Assembly: GCA_903813345.2 (NCBI GenBank)
Contig: CAIIXF020000007.1
Coordinates: forward strand, 4,285,730-4,345,729
Source of the DNA: Owenia fusiformis
Lineage: Eukaryota; Annelida; Polychaeta; Sabellida; Oweniidae
Length of the DNA: 60,000 nt
Direction: 5' to 3'
Positions within the stretch are counted from its first letter, which is position 1. Every line of letters starts with the position of its first letter. Made by a program: the position numbers and the translations under genes. The notes under the pieces are model-generated. The model ran no database searches, was not told where the DNA came from, and was given only the letters and a program-made list of their open reading frames with translations. Shown here piece after piece: positions 46,775 to 57,828 of the stretch.

Positions 46775-46841
46775 ATATTTCATAGGAATTACCTTCTGAG
46801 TAAAATGTATTGGCCTAAGACCACACGATAAAAACATTATA

Positions 46842-46968
46842 GAATGATTTGAGGTGCAATACAGGATATATTCTGCTCTCAATATTATGTATTGGCACTC
46901 GACTTTGTCTCTTTCCAACACAGAATTTCTCGAGCAGAATATATACTGTATTGCATTTCAAATCATTC
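46842..46968. repeat. 37-bp imperfect inverted repeat (hairpin 2)
   Basis: The segment 46842-46878 (GAATGATTTGAGGTGCAATA onward) is mirrored by 46932-46968 with a few mismatches. It lies 67 bases after hairpin 1, so the foldback centre holds two hairpins in a row. Confidence 0.82.
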
Positions 46969-47565
46969 AATAACTTATATTACTGCTACTTCAACTAAAG
47001 CCTTAGTTGATATTGAAAACAATGAGTTATCACAAAGTACCAAACATTTAAGAATGACATGAAGAATGGAAAGTTTGGAAAGACTGTCCAATACTGAGTT
47101 ACATATCAGAACATGATTGATATATCACTGTACTTTGAAACACCAGAGAATGGAACATCAGCCAGTTGACGAAATGTGTTTGGAAATTTGGCTACTTGGT
47201 AAAAGGACATGTTGCCACAAACACTTTCACTGTTTTGTAAGTTGTGCCACACCCTTCTCCCTGGATAACTGCAATTTGCTTTTTGCTAAGCACCATAGAA
47301 TCTGTCCTCATGGACTTTCCATGATTCCATGGCTCTCCATGAGTTTTTATTACAAACTCAATGGTGTTTCTTCATCTTGATTTGGGCGCATCAAATGATT
47401 TAGTATTGATCCTAATACGGGCATTTAACAAATTCTTAAGAAGCAATAGCTCCTAACACTGGGTGGATTTATTGACTTGAGTAAGTGCTGGAAGTCCTGA
47501 TGATATGCATAGGAGTCTTGATTCTGTGATATCAAATGGCTTGATAAACACCACCAATCTCATGG

Positions 47566-47740
47566 TACATTAATAGTACCGTACAGTGCCATTCTATTAC
47601 GGTGGTGTACAGTGTCCATGGTACTGTACAATACTATTTTAGTCTGGTACCATATATTACCATACCATACAGTACCATAGCCCAAACAGTACCATAACGT
47701 TGGAGATACACAACTGTATGTAATTTTACGGTACTGTTGC
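47566..47740. repeat. GTAC-rich degenerate repeat
   Basis: Variants of AGTACCGTACAGT, GGTACTGTACA and ACCATACAGTACCAT recur at short spacing in both orientations; GTAC palindromes are strongly enriched here. Confidence 0.65.
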
Positions 47741-48429
47741 CTGTGAAGCTGTCAAATGGACGTTAACTGTTATCTTCATCATTGATCATCATAAACAACA
47801 TGTTTGTGACTGAATCTTTTTAATACCAATAAGGAACTTTGCGTGCCTGTTGATTGTTGGTTGTATTGTTGAGGTTTTGATTTTGACAGCATTGTACCTA
47901 CCCCGTGACCTCCTTTTATGGTACATCCCCCCATCATCTAGCTAAGATTTGACACCAGGAAATATTGTATCTACGCTAAGCAATGTCAGAAGATACATTA
48001 TATTGTAGCAGGCATGGTTCTGATGATCAGAAGTGATGAAGAGATGTATTATTTTGGTTTATATCACAACCCAATGAGGTGTGTATAAATGATTAACTTT
48101 CCTGTTATCTCAAAATCTGCTTGGAACTATACCATAGGATTGCTATGGGAATTCCTCAAAGAGAAAATTGTAGGGAATAAGGAATGGGTACCATTTACAC
48201 GATTTAAGAAATTATTGGCATACATTAAACCTATTTTAAAACAGCATTTATATGATCATAATCAATGATTCCTAGCCCTTTGAAGTTTGAAAAATAAAAA
48301 ACCTGGGTGTTAATCCATAGATAATCCTTGAAAAGAGAAATATCTTTTGGGGATTATATTAAAGTGTATTGATGTTTTTAACCCGATTCATTCTACAAAC
48401 AACATGCAGTCCTTTGTTTGACAATCCAA

Positions 48430-49700
48430 TCCTTTTTCCATAGCAACCATCAAACCTATAATCACCATAATCTTTTTCCAGTTACTTATGACATATACAT
48501 GTGTAATTTTTTTTAGTATGTTAAGACGAGGGGAGTGGCATAAATATTTGGGGATGAACAAAATGATAAAAAGTTAACTGATGCCTACATTGTGTAGAAA
48601 TGTTGAACTATCAAGTAGGTTTGATCATACAGTTAAATGTCACACTCACTTTGGATTATAAAGAAGGATGGGTCATAGTGAAATCTAAAAAATCTAATTG
48701 AAACCCAATCATCACTTCATTTTAATGCATGCAGGACATACATATGCAGTTTTCTAAACCTTAAAACAATGCTAATTTTGCAGCAGAATTCGCTAGGATA
48801 GTGCTCTTTGTGAACCAGCCCCCCTCCCAATATCTTCACAAGTTGTGATGATCAAATCCTGTTTAGAAACTATTCATACCTATAATTACCAAGAATTTTT
48901 TCAATTACTGATGACATATACATTTATCCTGTCTGAAAAATTGATGGTTATTCGCTGCATTGTTGTAAAGTTATTAATCATTTTCAAGGTATCCCCTACT
49001 TTTGTCACGCGGGAGGGGTGGTGGTGACGAAGGAGGGGTTATAAATATTGAGATGGATGAACAAAATCATATAAACTGTTGACTGATACAAGAATCATAC
49101 CTTCTGTTGAAATTGTGATAATACTGGCTAAACAATTGAAGTTATCTACTGTTAAGTAGGCTTGATCATGCCACGCCCACTTCGGATTATTTAGAGGGGG
49201 TGGGTCATAGAGAAAAATTTTAAAAATATTTCTGATTGAGACATAATCATCAATCCAATTTTAATGCATGCAGGACATATATATGCAATTTTCTAAACCT
49301 TAAATCAATGCTATTTTTGCAGCATAACTTGCTTACATAGCATTTTTTCGTTAACGAGCCCTCCAAAATAGACACAAATTAGCAAATTTTGACAATCACA
49401 TTCTGTTTCCATAGCAACCATCATACCTATAGTCACCAATTTTTTACCAGTTATTAATGACATATATGTGCATATATTCTGAAAAAAATGTGGTTATTCA
49501 TAATGTTTTTGTAAAGTTATTAATTATTTTCTATGTACCCCCTACTTTTGTCATGTGGGGGGTATAAATATTGATTTTTTCCTAAACGCTGTAAAATTTT
49601 GCTTAATTATTGCCAAATTGTGGTGAGAATTACAAATTAGGATGTAACTAGCATGGTCTCCAAAATTCTACCTCCATACCGCAATTTAAGAGCTAGCCCA
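48430..49700 (-). repeat. Foldback inner arm, right (modular)
   Basis: It holds about three modules (near 48430, 48830 and 49380), each with ACATATACATNT-type and AATGCATGCAGGACATA segments. It has one more partial module than the left arm, so the arms have changed length by unequal exchange or slippage. Confidence 0.75.
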
Positions 49701-49711
49701 TCACCTACATA

Positions 49712-50211
49712 TAATCATGAGCAATAGATTTCACTGTGTGGATAGGATAAAACACCACTTGATTTAATATTATCAAACATACTCTGAATAAGTTTTCTAA
49801 AATGTTTTTATGGTGTTTCTTTCCAATTTCATTAAAATAATATGTGTTTTGTCTCATGGGGTGTCTTACATTTTGACGAAATTGTGTACCTATTTGACAT
49901 ATGATCTCCGTTTCCATAGCAACCAGTTGACTAACTTTGATGAAACTTATTACTTTTGTAGTACATGATGAGTACATGATTACCTGTAAATATCAAAATG
50001 ATTGGTTGTAAATTCTAGGAATTATACATGGCCTTCCTAGTACCCCCCTCAAAATCAAACAAGGGGGGTATAAATCTGAATATTTCCAAAACGCTGAAAA
50101 ACTAGACACCAGTATTTTCAGAATCAATGTAGAATCATGAACCACAAATAACCTACATGAAGAGAAATTTGCTACTTTTCAAAACCACTTTTACACTATG
50201 CTCATCCAGTA
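49712..50211 (-). repeat. Foldback outer arm, right
   Basis: Inverse of 41851-42349. The parallel reading frames in the two arms (about 60 similar residues with PMRQNTYYF) could be a relic of coding sequence or chance conservation of an AT-rich repeat. Confidence 0.85.
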
Positions 50212-50629
50212 TTTGAACACTTATCCTATATTGAGAATGTACAAATTATTTAAAAATGATTTTGGTAAAGAATTGTATTTGAAGCTAGATAATAAAAAGT
50301 ATAGATTGGCTACAAGTAGATTTAGAATGAGTTCTCATCAGTTAGCAATTGAGACTGGAAGACATACAAAGCCAAAACCAAAACCTATAGAGGAAAGATT
50401 ATGTAATATTTGTAAAGATGTAGAGGATGAATGTCATTTCTTTTTAACTTGTACAAAAAATGATGAGAATAGGCAAATATTATTTACAAAAGCCCGTGAA
50501 ATTTTACCTAACTTGGATTTACAAAGTGAAAATTTATTTGTCAATCTTATTTCTAGTAAAAACGTAACCTTGCAAAGACATATTGGCAAATTCATTTACC
50601 ATTCATTTAAGAATTTAACATGGTCATAA
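50198..50629 (+). pseudogene. Non-LTR retrotransposon ORF2 fragment, right half with zinc knuckle
   Basis: The frame continues QYLNTYPILRMYKLFKNDFG through LYLKLDNKKYRLATSRFRMS and on to CNICKDVEDECHFFLTC. The last segment is a CX2CX7HX4C knuckle, the usual C-terminal feature of these elements. It ends at a TAA (50627). The first codons (50198-50211) belong to the foldback's terminal repeat; the retrotransposon sequence proper starts at 50212. A 3' UTR follows with AATAAA at 50771 and an A/T-rich tail near 50795. Together with 41501-41850 it forms one element cut by a later insertion. I do not join the two pieces here, because the exact junction is uncertain. Confidence 0.8.
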
Positions 50630-50795
50630 TGCATTGTGTGTGCACCACACTATTATTGTTACCTTATATGTTTTATATATTTTTGTATTTTTAGTTTAGT
50701 TAGTGTTTTGTAGTTTAGATATGTAGACCATAGTTCTGACTAATGTAATCATGTTATGATACTATATGTCAATAAAAGTTATAATAATAAATACC
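50630..50795 (+). other. 3' UTR and tail of the split non-LTR retrotransposon
   Basis: Noncoding sequence after the stop codon, with AATAAA at 50771-50776 and an ATAATAATAAATA tail. No long poly(A) and no clear target duplication were found. Confidence 0.55.
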
Positions 50796-50939
50796 ATTTT
50801 TTAATCGTAAGTTAGCAGCCTTCTAATCAAATTACATACACAATCGTAATTCAATACACCAATGAAACTTAAAGAGAATAAATTAATGGACCTATTTTCT
50901 CAAAAGAGAATAAATTATCTGACCTAACTTCCAACAATA

Positions 50940-51107
50940 TTGTGGCGCAAAATGCAAATGTGATATCACACGGATATGCGTGAGATAAACGATATCACAC
51001 GCATATGAGTTTGATAAACGATTTTCTGGAAAATATCACACGGATTTCAATAATATCAGAAATATCAATAGCTGTTATTGTACAGATAACACATTAATCG
51101 TGGGATA
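50940..51107 (-). mobile_element. MITE-like sequence with repeated ATATCACACG motifs
   Basis: GTGATATCACACGGATATGC, CGATATCACACGCATATGAG and AAATATCACACGGATTTC lie in a row, ending with ATTAATCGTGGGATAA. The last part mirrors TTATCCCATGATTAC at 41330-41344. It resembles the fragment at 41205-41345 in inverse orientation. Confidence 0.5.
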
Positions 51108-52032
51108 ATACAGAATAAGCAATTTATTTAGAGACTTCCAGAAATACTTGTTTATAATTAAGCGGGGCCTTCAGAGGCACTGCAGGAAAAACGAGACAAA
51201 TTTGATACATATGCATTGCTCATGTACAGGATATAATAAATATGATTTACTAACTGTATACAATTATGTGCACATCCTATGTAAAAACATAACTATCCCT
51301 TAAAAAGATGACAAATGACCAACATCATGGAGATTCATTAACTCATTTGTAAAGTCAAAATAGATTCCTGATGTGCATTAGCAAATAATTTCTCTTGGAA
51401 CACCCTGATTTTATTAAGACCATAAATCACAGAAATTGCATACTACTCCTACATATAAATCAGAAACTGTTGCATTGAATCATCTGCCCAATAATTCACC
51501 AGAGTGATCCGAAAAATCAGCCATGCTGAATTTACTGTCAATCTAATCATACACCCCATATCATTCTTTTCAATGAACTGCATGCCTAATTGTGCGCATT
51601 TCTTTACAATTCGAACTGGTACCTATATGGATTTTCTGACTTTCAAGCCGTGGTTAATTTATAATTTTCTACCACATTCAGGCCTACTTGGTATAAATTC
51701 TCTGTGAGATCTTTTTTCTACCCTATCCAGGCTTGCACCTATTGGGTCTAAATTCTCAATTTGTATAATATGTGTTGCTTTTGAAATGTAAATTAAATGG
51801 CAACCAACATGGTCTATACATGTCATGATGTTAACATGTAAAATATAGAATATGTGGATGAAAATGACAATATTTTGAAAAAGAACATTTTTAAGCACAA
51901 TTTTAAATGGAGCAAGGCTCCCTCAACCCAAAGGTATGAACCTGCTAATTAACATTCGAAACTACATATACAAACCACTATAGCAATTTTATATGCTGGT
52001 GAGCATTATCAGATTTCTTATCAATGCCTATG

Positions 52033-52180
52033 CCACTCTCTTTCTCTGTAAAATTTGCCTAAAGTGTCAAAGTTTCTGTCATTTTTATACCATTTAGAAT
52101 GTCAACTACATCCCTATCTATCCTATTTCTCGCAAATTCCACTCTTCCGTTCTATTTTGCATTTCAAAACACATCACAAC
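52033..52180 (-). repeat. Abundant dispersed repeat, reverse copy
   Basis: TACCATTTAGAATGTCAACT, CTCGCAAATTCCACTCTTCC and TTTTGCATTTCAAAACA are clear. Confidence 0.7.
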
Positions 52181-53016
52181 ATCGTGACTTTTCTCAATTG
52201 TAATCTACTTATTACCAATCGACCTAACCGTTTCTAATCATCACCTAAGAGTCCTTGAAAACACCATGATCCTAATCCTGCCTAATCACGACACATCAGG
52301 TATATTAAATTCACAATTCTCAATTTTTACATTCAAAGGTAAAGATATACTGAAGATTCTTACATTTTCCACAGTTGCGATAGATTTAATTGTTGGCATT
52401 GCCGCAGAATTAATGAACGAGATGACGTCTGCAGTTTGCACTATGCTGTACTAATCCGTATATTCTGGGACACTGTCACTATCACATTAATCAATGAATC
52501 TTATATATTTGTGAAGATCCACATATATCTATATTTCTCTATATTTTTCCTAGGCTGGTAGAATCGATGAAATTTGTCTCATATATCGTTGATAATCTAT
52601 AATGTGGCAGAACCAAACAGATAATTTTGTATCTCTTCGTGATTCCAGCTAATTTTTGCCTAACAGATAATCTATAGACACGGCAGCAAGCAAAAACCAT
52701 TGATGACTTGCCTCAATGATGCTTTACTCTCGCGGTAGCTTGGTGTGTTGGAACAAAATTCCAATATACCAGCGGGGGTTTTACCGTTAATTACTATTTG
52801 TTCTTGACTTCTCAAACACCCCGATGTGGGATTCAAAGACTTGTCATATTAAACTTACTGATTGGCTACAAATGAGATCTGACCAAGTTATAGTGACAGC
52901 ATTACATAAACATATATATTACAATTTGTCTAATTATAATTTATTTAATTATTCTATTTGGATGAATATTCTGAGTTATCAATACCCATTGAAAAACGAT
53001 CACAATAATGCTTTAA

Positions 53017-53165
53017 AAAACGAAAACAGTATAAAAGAGGAGAATAAGACGAGGAATAAAGTCACCAGTCCCGAAGTCAACAAACTAGATTATATAGAAA
53101 TGCAAGAAAATCAATAAATTCATTTGAAATTCAGAGAGAAATTGAACAAAATAAAGATGATCAGA
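53017..53165 (+). repeat. Abundant dispersed repeat, forward copy
   Basis: ACGAGGAATAAAGTCACCAG, GATTATATAGAAATGCAAGA and TTCATTTGAAATTCAGAGAG. The short open frame across it is repeat-derived. Confidence 0.65.
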
Positions 53166-54049
53166 GAGAAATTTGAGGAACTGGTGGGGATTGATCAAAT
53201 CAATACTTGTTCAATTAATGTAGACCTGGACAACACTACCACCTGTACATTGTTTAAATTGTGCAGACCAGGTCCCATCATAGGCTCTAACAAGTCATTA
53301 ATTAGTAGACCCATGTAGCAAAGTAGCACTATTAATTCCCTTTGTACTGTAATTCCAATAATTGATTGATTTCTGTCATTGACAGTATACACAGCACAAA
53401 CCTAGCTGATTGCCACATATATTTGAAAATATCAAATATCAAAATAGTTTGTACCTAGTTAAAGATAATCTAAAAATTTTCATAATGTTAGCCAATTTTC
53501 CAAGGTATTAATAAGAACAAAATGGGATAAAGTAAAACAATTTTATCCAAACATGGATAATGGTCGATCCCATAGGCTCACTGTGTGAGCCAAAAAGTAT
53601 ATGAAACACATAACCATTGTGACAACTGAATAGAAAGAACTCAATGACACAAGTGACAATAACAGAAATATCCAATAATGAATATTCCTATCTCTTTATT
53701 AATTATGGGGTCCATTCACAAAAGACTACTGCTTGTAGCTATACAGTAATAATAAATATAACGCATTCCTTAAATGTCACCATAATTTTGATAATTCCCT
53801 TGGCATTCCTTGTAAAATAGTGAATGGAAAATATCATTTATGTCATATTAAAGTACTTATTACTACTCAGAGTAAAAATCGAATCATCAAGAAATTATTT
53901 TACAATATTTTACATGACTTCAAAGGTATATTTGTATAACATGAGCTGTGTAATTTGAAAACAAAGTTATACTGTGAAGACATATTCTAATTGTTTATTC
54001 AGAAAACATCATAATATCATTCTACTCTAAATGCGTTTGAAAATAAAGC

Positions 54050-54175
54050 TAAATTCTTTCTCTCTTCATTTAACATTAATCCCAAAATCTTGGAATGTGA
54101 GTTTGTATATTTCTATATAATTTGAAGTACCTACAAGCCTATTTATTCTTTGATGGGCCCATTCTGATCTCAAAA
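54050..54175 (-). repeat. Abundant dispersed repeat, reverse copy (weak)
   Basis: TATTTCTATATAATTTGAAG, CAAGCCTATTTATTCTTTG and CTGATCTCAAAA follow the family's order but with many changes. Confidence 0.35.
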
Positions 54176-54429
54176 GATGGGACTTCATAGTATTGTTCTC
54201 ATATTACGTAAATATTCTAATCAACTAGAAAAGTCCTACATGATACATAAAATAATCTGAAAATCAATTCAAATGAGATTATATGTGTTCAGTTTTGACA
54301 TATCTACAATCAACCATGGGAATATGTATTCATACTGAACAAATCAGATGAAAAAATCTCAAACATGATTTCCCGCATATAAAATCAAGAGATACCTACA
54401 AGTTTAAAATTCAAAATACATGCAAAAAT

Positions 54430-54565
54430 AATCTAAATACTAAAAACAGAGTAAAAGACCTTAAAGGCAAGACTTTAAGTTATAGAGAATTACCAACTAA
54501 TCAAACACTTTGATCAAATTTAAGAAAGATATTGCGTAAAATAGCTATGAGCAGACGTCATTTTA
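54430..54565 (+). repeat. Abundant dispersed repeat, forward copy (diverged)
   Basis: Only the tail AAATTTAAGAAAGATATTG to GCTATGAGCAGACGTCATTT is clear. Confidence 0.45.
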
Positions 54566-55190
54566 AGATAAGTTTTAATTAATTTAACTTGTGCCAATGG
54601 CAGCTAGCTTTGAATTCTCTAATGGAATTAATGATTTCAGTCATTCTCTGATCATTTCCACAAACAACAAGATGACCTTCTCTCTATGAACTACTGAGTA
54701 CTACACATCAACAGAACAAAGGGCCATGTCATAAAAAATGAAATGGATTTTATCTTTATAGTACAGTCACCAATTGAGGAATTAGGATAGCTTGAACAAG
54801 TAACTTACATGTATCAGAAGAAAGGTCTCCCTGTTATTTGGTATATTCAATGCACTATGTAAATATAATAATGCCTTGTTCTTGAATCATATTTTACTCA
54901 ATTGTCAATAAGGGTATGGCTACATGTAATTGGGGATTGTTTCATAAACCACTGTGAAAATGTTTTATGATGATTATCATGTTATTTAGGTATCATTGGG
55001 ATTAGTATATTCAGTACAACCACATTCAAATCTCCTATTACAAACTATTAGTTTCTAATACTTTCTCATAATATGGATAACATGAAAGCACAGAGAAAAA
55101 TAAGGCAATTTTACTGAACTGAACTTTATAGACACACATACGCCAGCAGGGGAAAGAACAAAAATGTCATCATTTGTAATTTAGATGCAG

Positions 55191-55346
55191 GACAAGGCAT
55201 TAACATACAAAATGTCACCACCTGCCATTTGTTATAGATTCCAACTGCCAAACACTAACCAGCAAATGCCAAAAACCAACTGCCAAATACCAAAACACCA
55301 TCCACAAAAAAGTCACCACAATATGTCACCACTTGTGATGAAGTAA
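55191..55346 (+). repeat. GTCACCAC-rich dispersed repeat, copy 3
   Basis: GACAAGGCATTAACATACAA, TGTCACCACCTGCCATTTGT and AATATGTCACCACTTGTGAT match copies at 36.3 and 36.8 kb. The middle contains a CCAACTGCCAAA(C/T)AC short repeat. Confidence 0.65.
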
Positions 55347-55423
55347 AAATTTTAAAGTAAAAAAATTCTTTAAAAGATTGGAAAACTGAACAATGCAAAA
55401 TTTCAAAATATGTTTAGGGATCA

Positions 55424-55431
55424 TCATACAG
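55424..55431. repeat. Target-site duplication TCATACAG (5')
   Basis: Exact match to 56591-56598. Confidence 0.88.
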
Positions 55432-56363
55432 AGAAAAATGAACATCCTGGAACAGAAGTTTTATGGCTAAACAAACGGTTTTTATGTAGGAAAGAAACTT
55501 TGTACATGAAAAATTGGATAAACGTAGGTTTTATTTATGTCAAGGACTTTTTTGACGAGAGAAATAATCTCATTGATGAGAAAACTGTTTTGTTAAGATT
55601 AAAGAATAAGTAAAATTGGATGACCGAATTTTTAAGAATTAGACTTGTTTTGCACAATATAAAATATGAGAGTAAACAAAGTATGAAATATGCTAACAAA
55701 AGGCATTCAAACTCTTTCCTATTTAGAAATGACAAATATGAAAACATTGAGAAATTAAGTTCAAAGTTCTTTTATAAAATCCTATTGAAAGATAAATTTA
55801 TTAGACCAAAGATGGAAGCAGATTGGACAAAATCCTTCAATATTCAGAACGATAGAATCACTTTTAGAAATTTATACAAAAACAAGATAAAAGATATTGA
55901 ATGCCAAAAGTTATCAGAATTTAATTTTAAACTATTACATAATTTCTTAGCCTGCGGAAAACTGGTAAATAAGTGGAATATGAATGTACCAAAAGAATGT
56001 AGTGAGTGTAATGTTGTACAAGACATTAGACATTTATTATATGATTGTGTGTTAATTAAAAATCTATGGAATATTCTAAGTGAAACACTAAAGGTGGATA
56101 TTACTTGGAAAAATATACTTCTGGGGTACCAAAGCATGAACAGCAAATTAGAATTTAGAATGTTGCTTTACACAATATTGATGAAATGTATTCATGAAAT
56201 TTGGACAAAAAACTCAGACAATCCAACTCAATATAAACAAGCAAATTTTAAATCGAAAAAAGCATCTAAATTAAATATTTATGAACACTTTTTTGAACTG
56301 CAAGGAAAAGTAAATATTGCTCATGATTTTAAGAAAATTATAAATGCCTTTGCTGCTTACTAA
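55432..56363 (+). pseudogene. L1-like ORF2 C-terminal region with one in-frame stop
   Basis: The frame from about 55440 reads NEHPGTEVLWLNKRFLCRKE, TLYMKNWINVGFIYVKDFFD and LIDEKTVLLRLKNK. It is interrupted by a TAA at 55611-55613 and continues in the same frame through NWMTEFLRIRLVLHNIKYES to a TAA at 56361. Recognisable blocks are the WNKRF..K..LYMKNWI..GFIYVKDLFDE region downstream of reverse transcriptase and the knuckle CSECNVVQDIRHLLYDC (CX2CX7HX4C). The endonuclease and reverse transcriptase are missing because of 5' truncation. Apart from the one stop the frame is intact over about 300 codons, consistent with recent arrival. It cannot move by itself. Confidence 0.88.
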
Positions 56364-56552
56364 GATTGAATGGATTTTCTGGACTTTTACTATTGTATAA
56401 GGATCAAAATTTTGATAGAGTATAAAATGCTGTGAAAATCCTATTTTACTAATGTATAAATTCTAATCCAGGATATATGTATATTTCCGTTTGTGCATAG
56501 TTTTATTGATTTAAGTATTGTTTTTGTTTATGTATTTTGCGTTTATGTTTTT

Positions 56553-56559
56553 GAATAAA
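56553..56559 (+). terminator. Poly(A) signal of the L1-like insertion
   Basis: GAATAAA lies about 15 bases before the genomic poly(A) tail. Confidence 0.75.
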
Positions 56560-56590
56560 TATTTTTATAAAAAAAAAAAAAAAAAAAAAA

Positions 56591-56598
56591 TCATACAG
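56591..56598. repeat. Target-site duplication TCATACAG (3')
   Basis: It directly follows the poly(A) tail; exact match to 55424-55431. Confidence 0.88.
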
Positions 56599-56781
56599 TA
56601 AAAGAATTATCATCCAATTCTGCTTGTTTAGGGGTATATAATTAGGATCCTGTAATATCACAAAATAAATTATAATATATATATATTATTGCTTTGAATT
56701 AATGCATGACTAGCAATGTGCAAAAATAAGAGATTTACCAAATGCTTTGACCAAAGATAAAGAATAGGATGAAAATAACAA

Positions 56782-56945
56782 TGGATCTAGGGAATCAGAC
56801 AAGAAGATCAAAGATCATGGTGATCAAGGATATAATGACAATAGAGATCTGGCCATATGGGACAGAGGTTTATTGTATATCCTAGAAAGGGATCTAAAGG
56901 ATCAGAAAACTAGGGGATCAAGGATCTTTGAGATCAGAGATAGTG
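56782..56945. repeat. GATC-rich tract
   Basis: About ten GATC tetramers occur within roughly 165 bases in AGATCAAAGATCATGGTGAT-like words. It is probably a decayed GATCAAA-type simple repeat, like the cluster at 24121-24153. Confidence 0.6.
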
Positions 56946-57284
56946 AGGCAAAATGATAAAGGATAAGGATGTTATTCAGTTTGGCTGTGACTATAACTTT
57001 CACTAAGTATGCAGAATTAAAAAAAATGGCCCATAGACGCAAATCAAGATAAACCTTTTTAATAACTCAACAGTTTCATGCTAAGAATATTTTGCCATTC
57101 CTTTCAATAAATTAAACGTATTGTCACTCTTAAAAAACGGAAAATAAAATTGAAATAATAATACCTTAGATATTAGGAGTTTAAATTGCTGATTTCAAGA
57201 AATAAGCATGAAAATAAAATGAGAGTAAAATTTCATACAAGGGGACAAATACTCCTTTGCCTAAATCTTCTCTCAGTTCACACA

Positions 57285-57427
57285 TATTCTACTCTCCCTC
57301 CCATTAAAAAGTGAACAAACTGGCTGATTTTTTTGCATTTTCACAATGTTACCTACATGCCTGTTAAATCTACTCCTTGCTTTTCCACTTATTATATGCT
57401 GTTTTTGCATCTCAAAACATGACCATG
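57285..57427 (-). repeat. Abundant dispersed repeat, reverse copy
   Basis: AACAAACTGGCTGATTTTTT, TACCTACATGCCTGTTAAAT, CTCCTTGCTTTTCCAC and CATCTCAAAACATGACCATG. Confidence 0.7.
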
Positions 57428-57784
57428 ATTAAATTTTTCCATGGGTTCAGTTTGTCTTATCATCTATTTCATTATATGCTCAGATTAGCATTGGGCGTCT
57501 TTAGTACAGTCTAATCTGTAAGTGTCAGAAATGTTCGAGTATTTTGAGAATCCACATCAATCTTTCTGAATAATAGGTGGAAATATTTCACATTTGGGAA
57601 TTGTTAGTAATCTAGTTTATCACCTAAAATGAGGGACATTCCAACAGTCTCTATTAGTTCAGATGTTTCATGGTTATTATTGTCTTCGAAACTACTAGTT
57701 ATATGCAAATTGAGAACAATAATATATAACAAACATATGAGGACAAACTTTATCTTTAGAGGGGAGTACTGTTGCAGCATGAAA

Positions 57785-57828
57785 TCTGTGACACTCTCCC
57801 CCCAACTTAAAAATGTTCATCCTCAAAC
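57785..57828 (-). mobile_element. Possible LTR-retrotransposon junction
   Basis: On the minus strand GAGGATGAACATTTTTAAG (EDEHF then a stop) leads to TTGGGGGGAGAG and TGTCACAG. It is the same arrangement as at 26.9, 33.3 and 37.2 kb. Confidence 0.4.

Larger units (their letters stand above)
41851..50211. mobile_element. 8.36-kb foldback (long inverted repeat) element inserted in a retrotransposon
   Basis: The ends TACTGGATGAGCATAGTG and CACTATGCTCATCCAGTA are inverse copies, and the match runs inward for about 500 bp on both sides (41851-42349 and 49712-50211). It then continues, after an extra insertion in the left arm, through 45280-46330 against 48430-49700. The arms are built from repeated modules: about 165-bp units and about 500-550-bp units with CCCCCTACTTTTGTCATG. 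This modular long-TIR layout is like the FB elements of Drosophila and the TU elements of sea urchins. A possible 3-bp duplication TTT flanks it (41848-41850, 50212-50214). The middle (46331-48420) carries hairpins and one unassigned 80-residue frame, with no known transposase. Confidence 0.85.
55432..56590 (+). mobile_element. 5'-truncated L1-like retrotransposon insertion
   Basis: The exact 8-base repeat TCATACAG flanks it at 55424-55431 and 56591-56598. The 3' end has AATAAA (56553-56559) and a 22-base poly(A) run (56569-56590). Together these are a complete target-primed reverse transcription signature. The 5' end is cut inside the C-terminal part of ORF2, as usual for LINE copies. The uninterrupted poly(A) and exact flanks indicate a young insertion. 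It lies antisense to the CELF gene. Confidence 0.93.

Noticed and set aside
55535-56146. Minus-strand frames of 70 and 100 codons.
   Set aside because: Both are antisense shadows of the L1-like ORF2 fragment.
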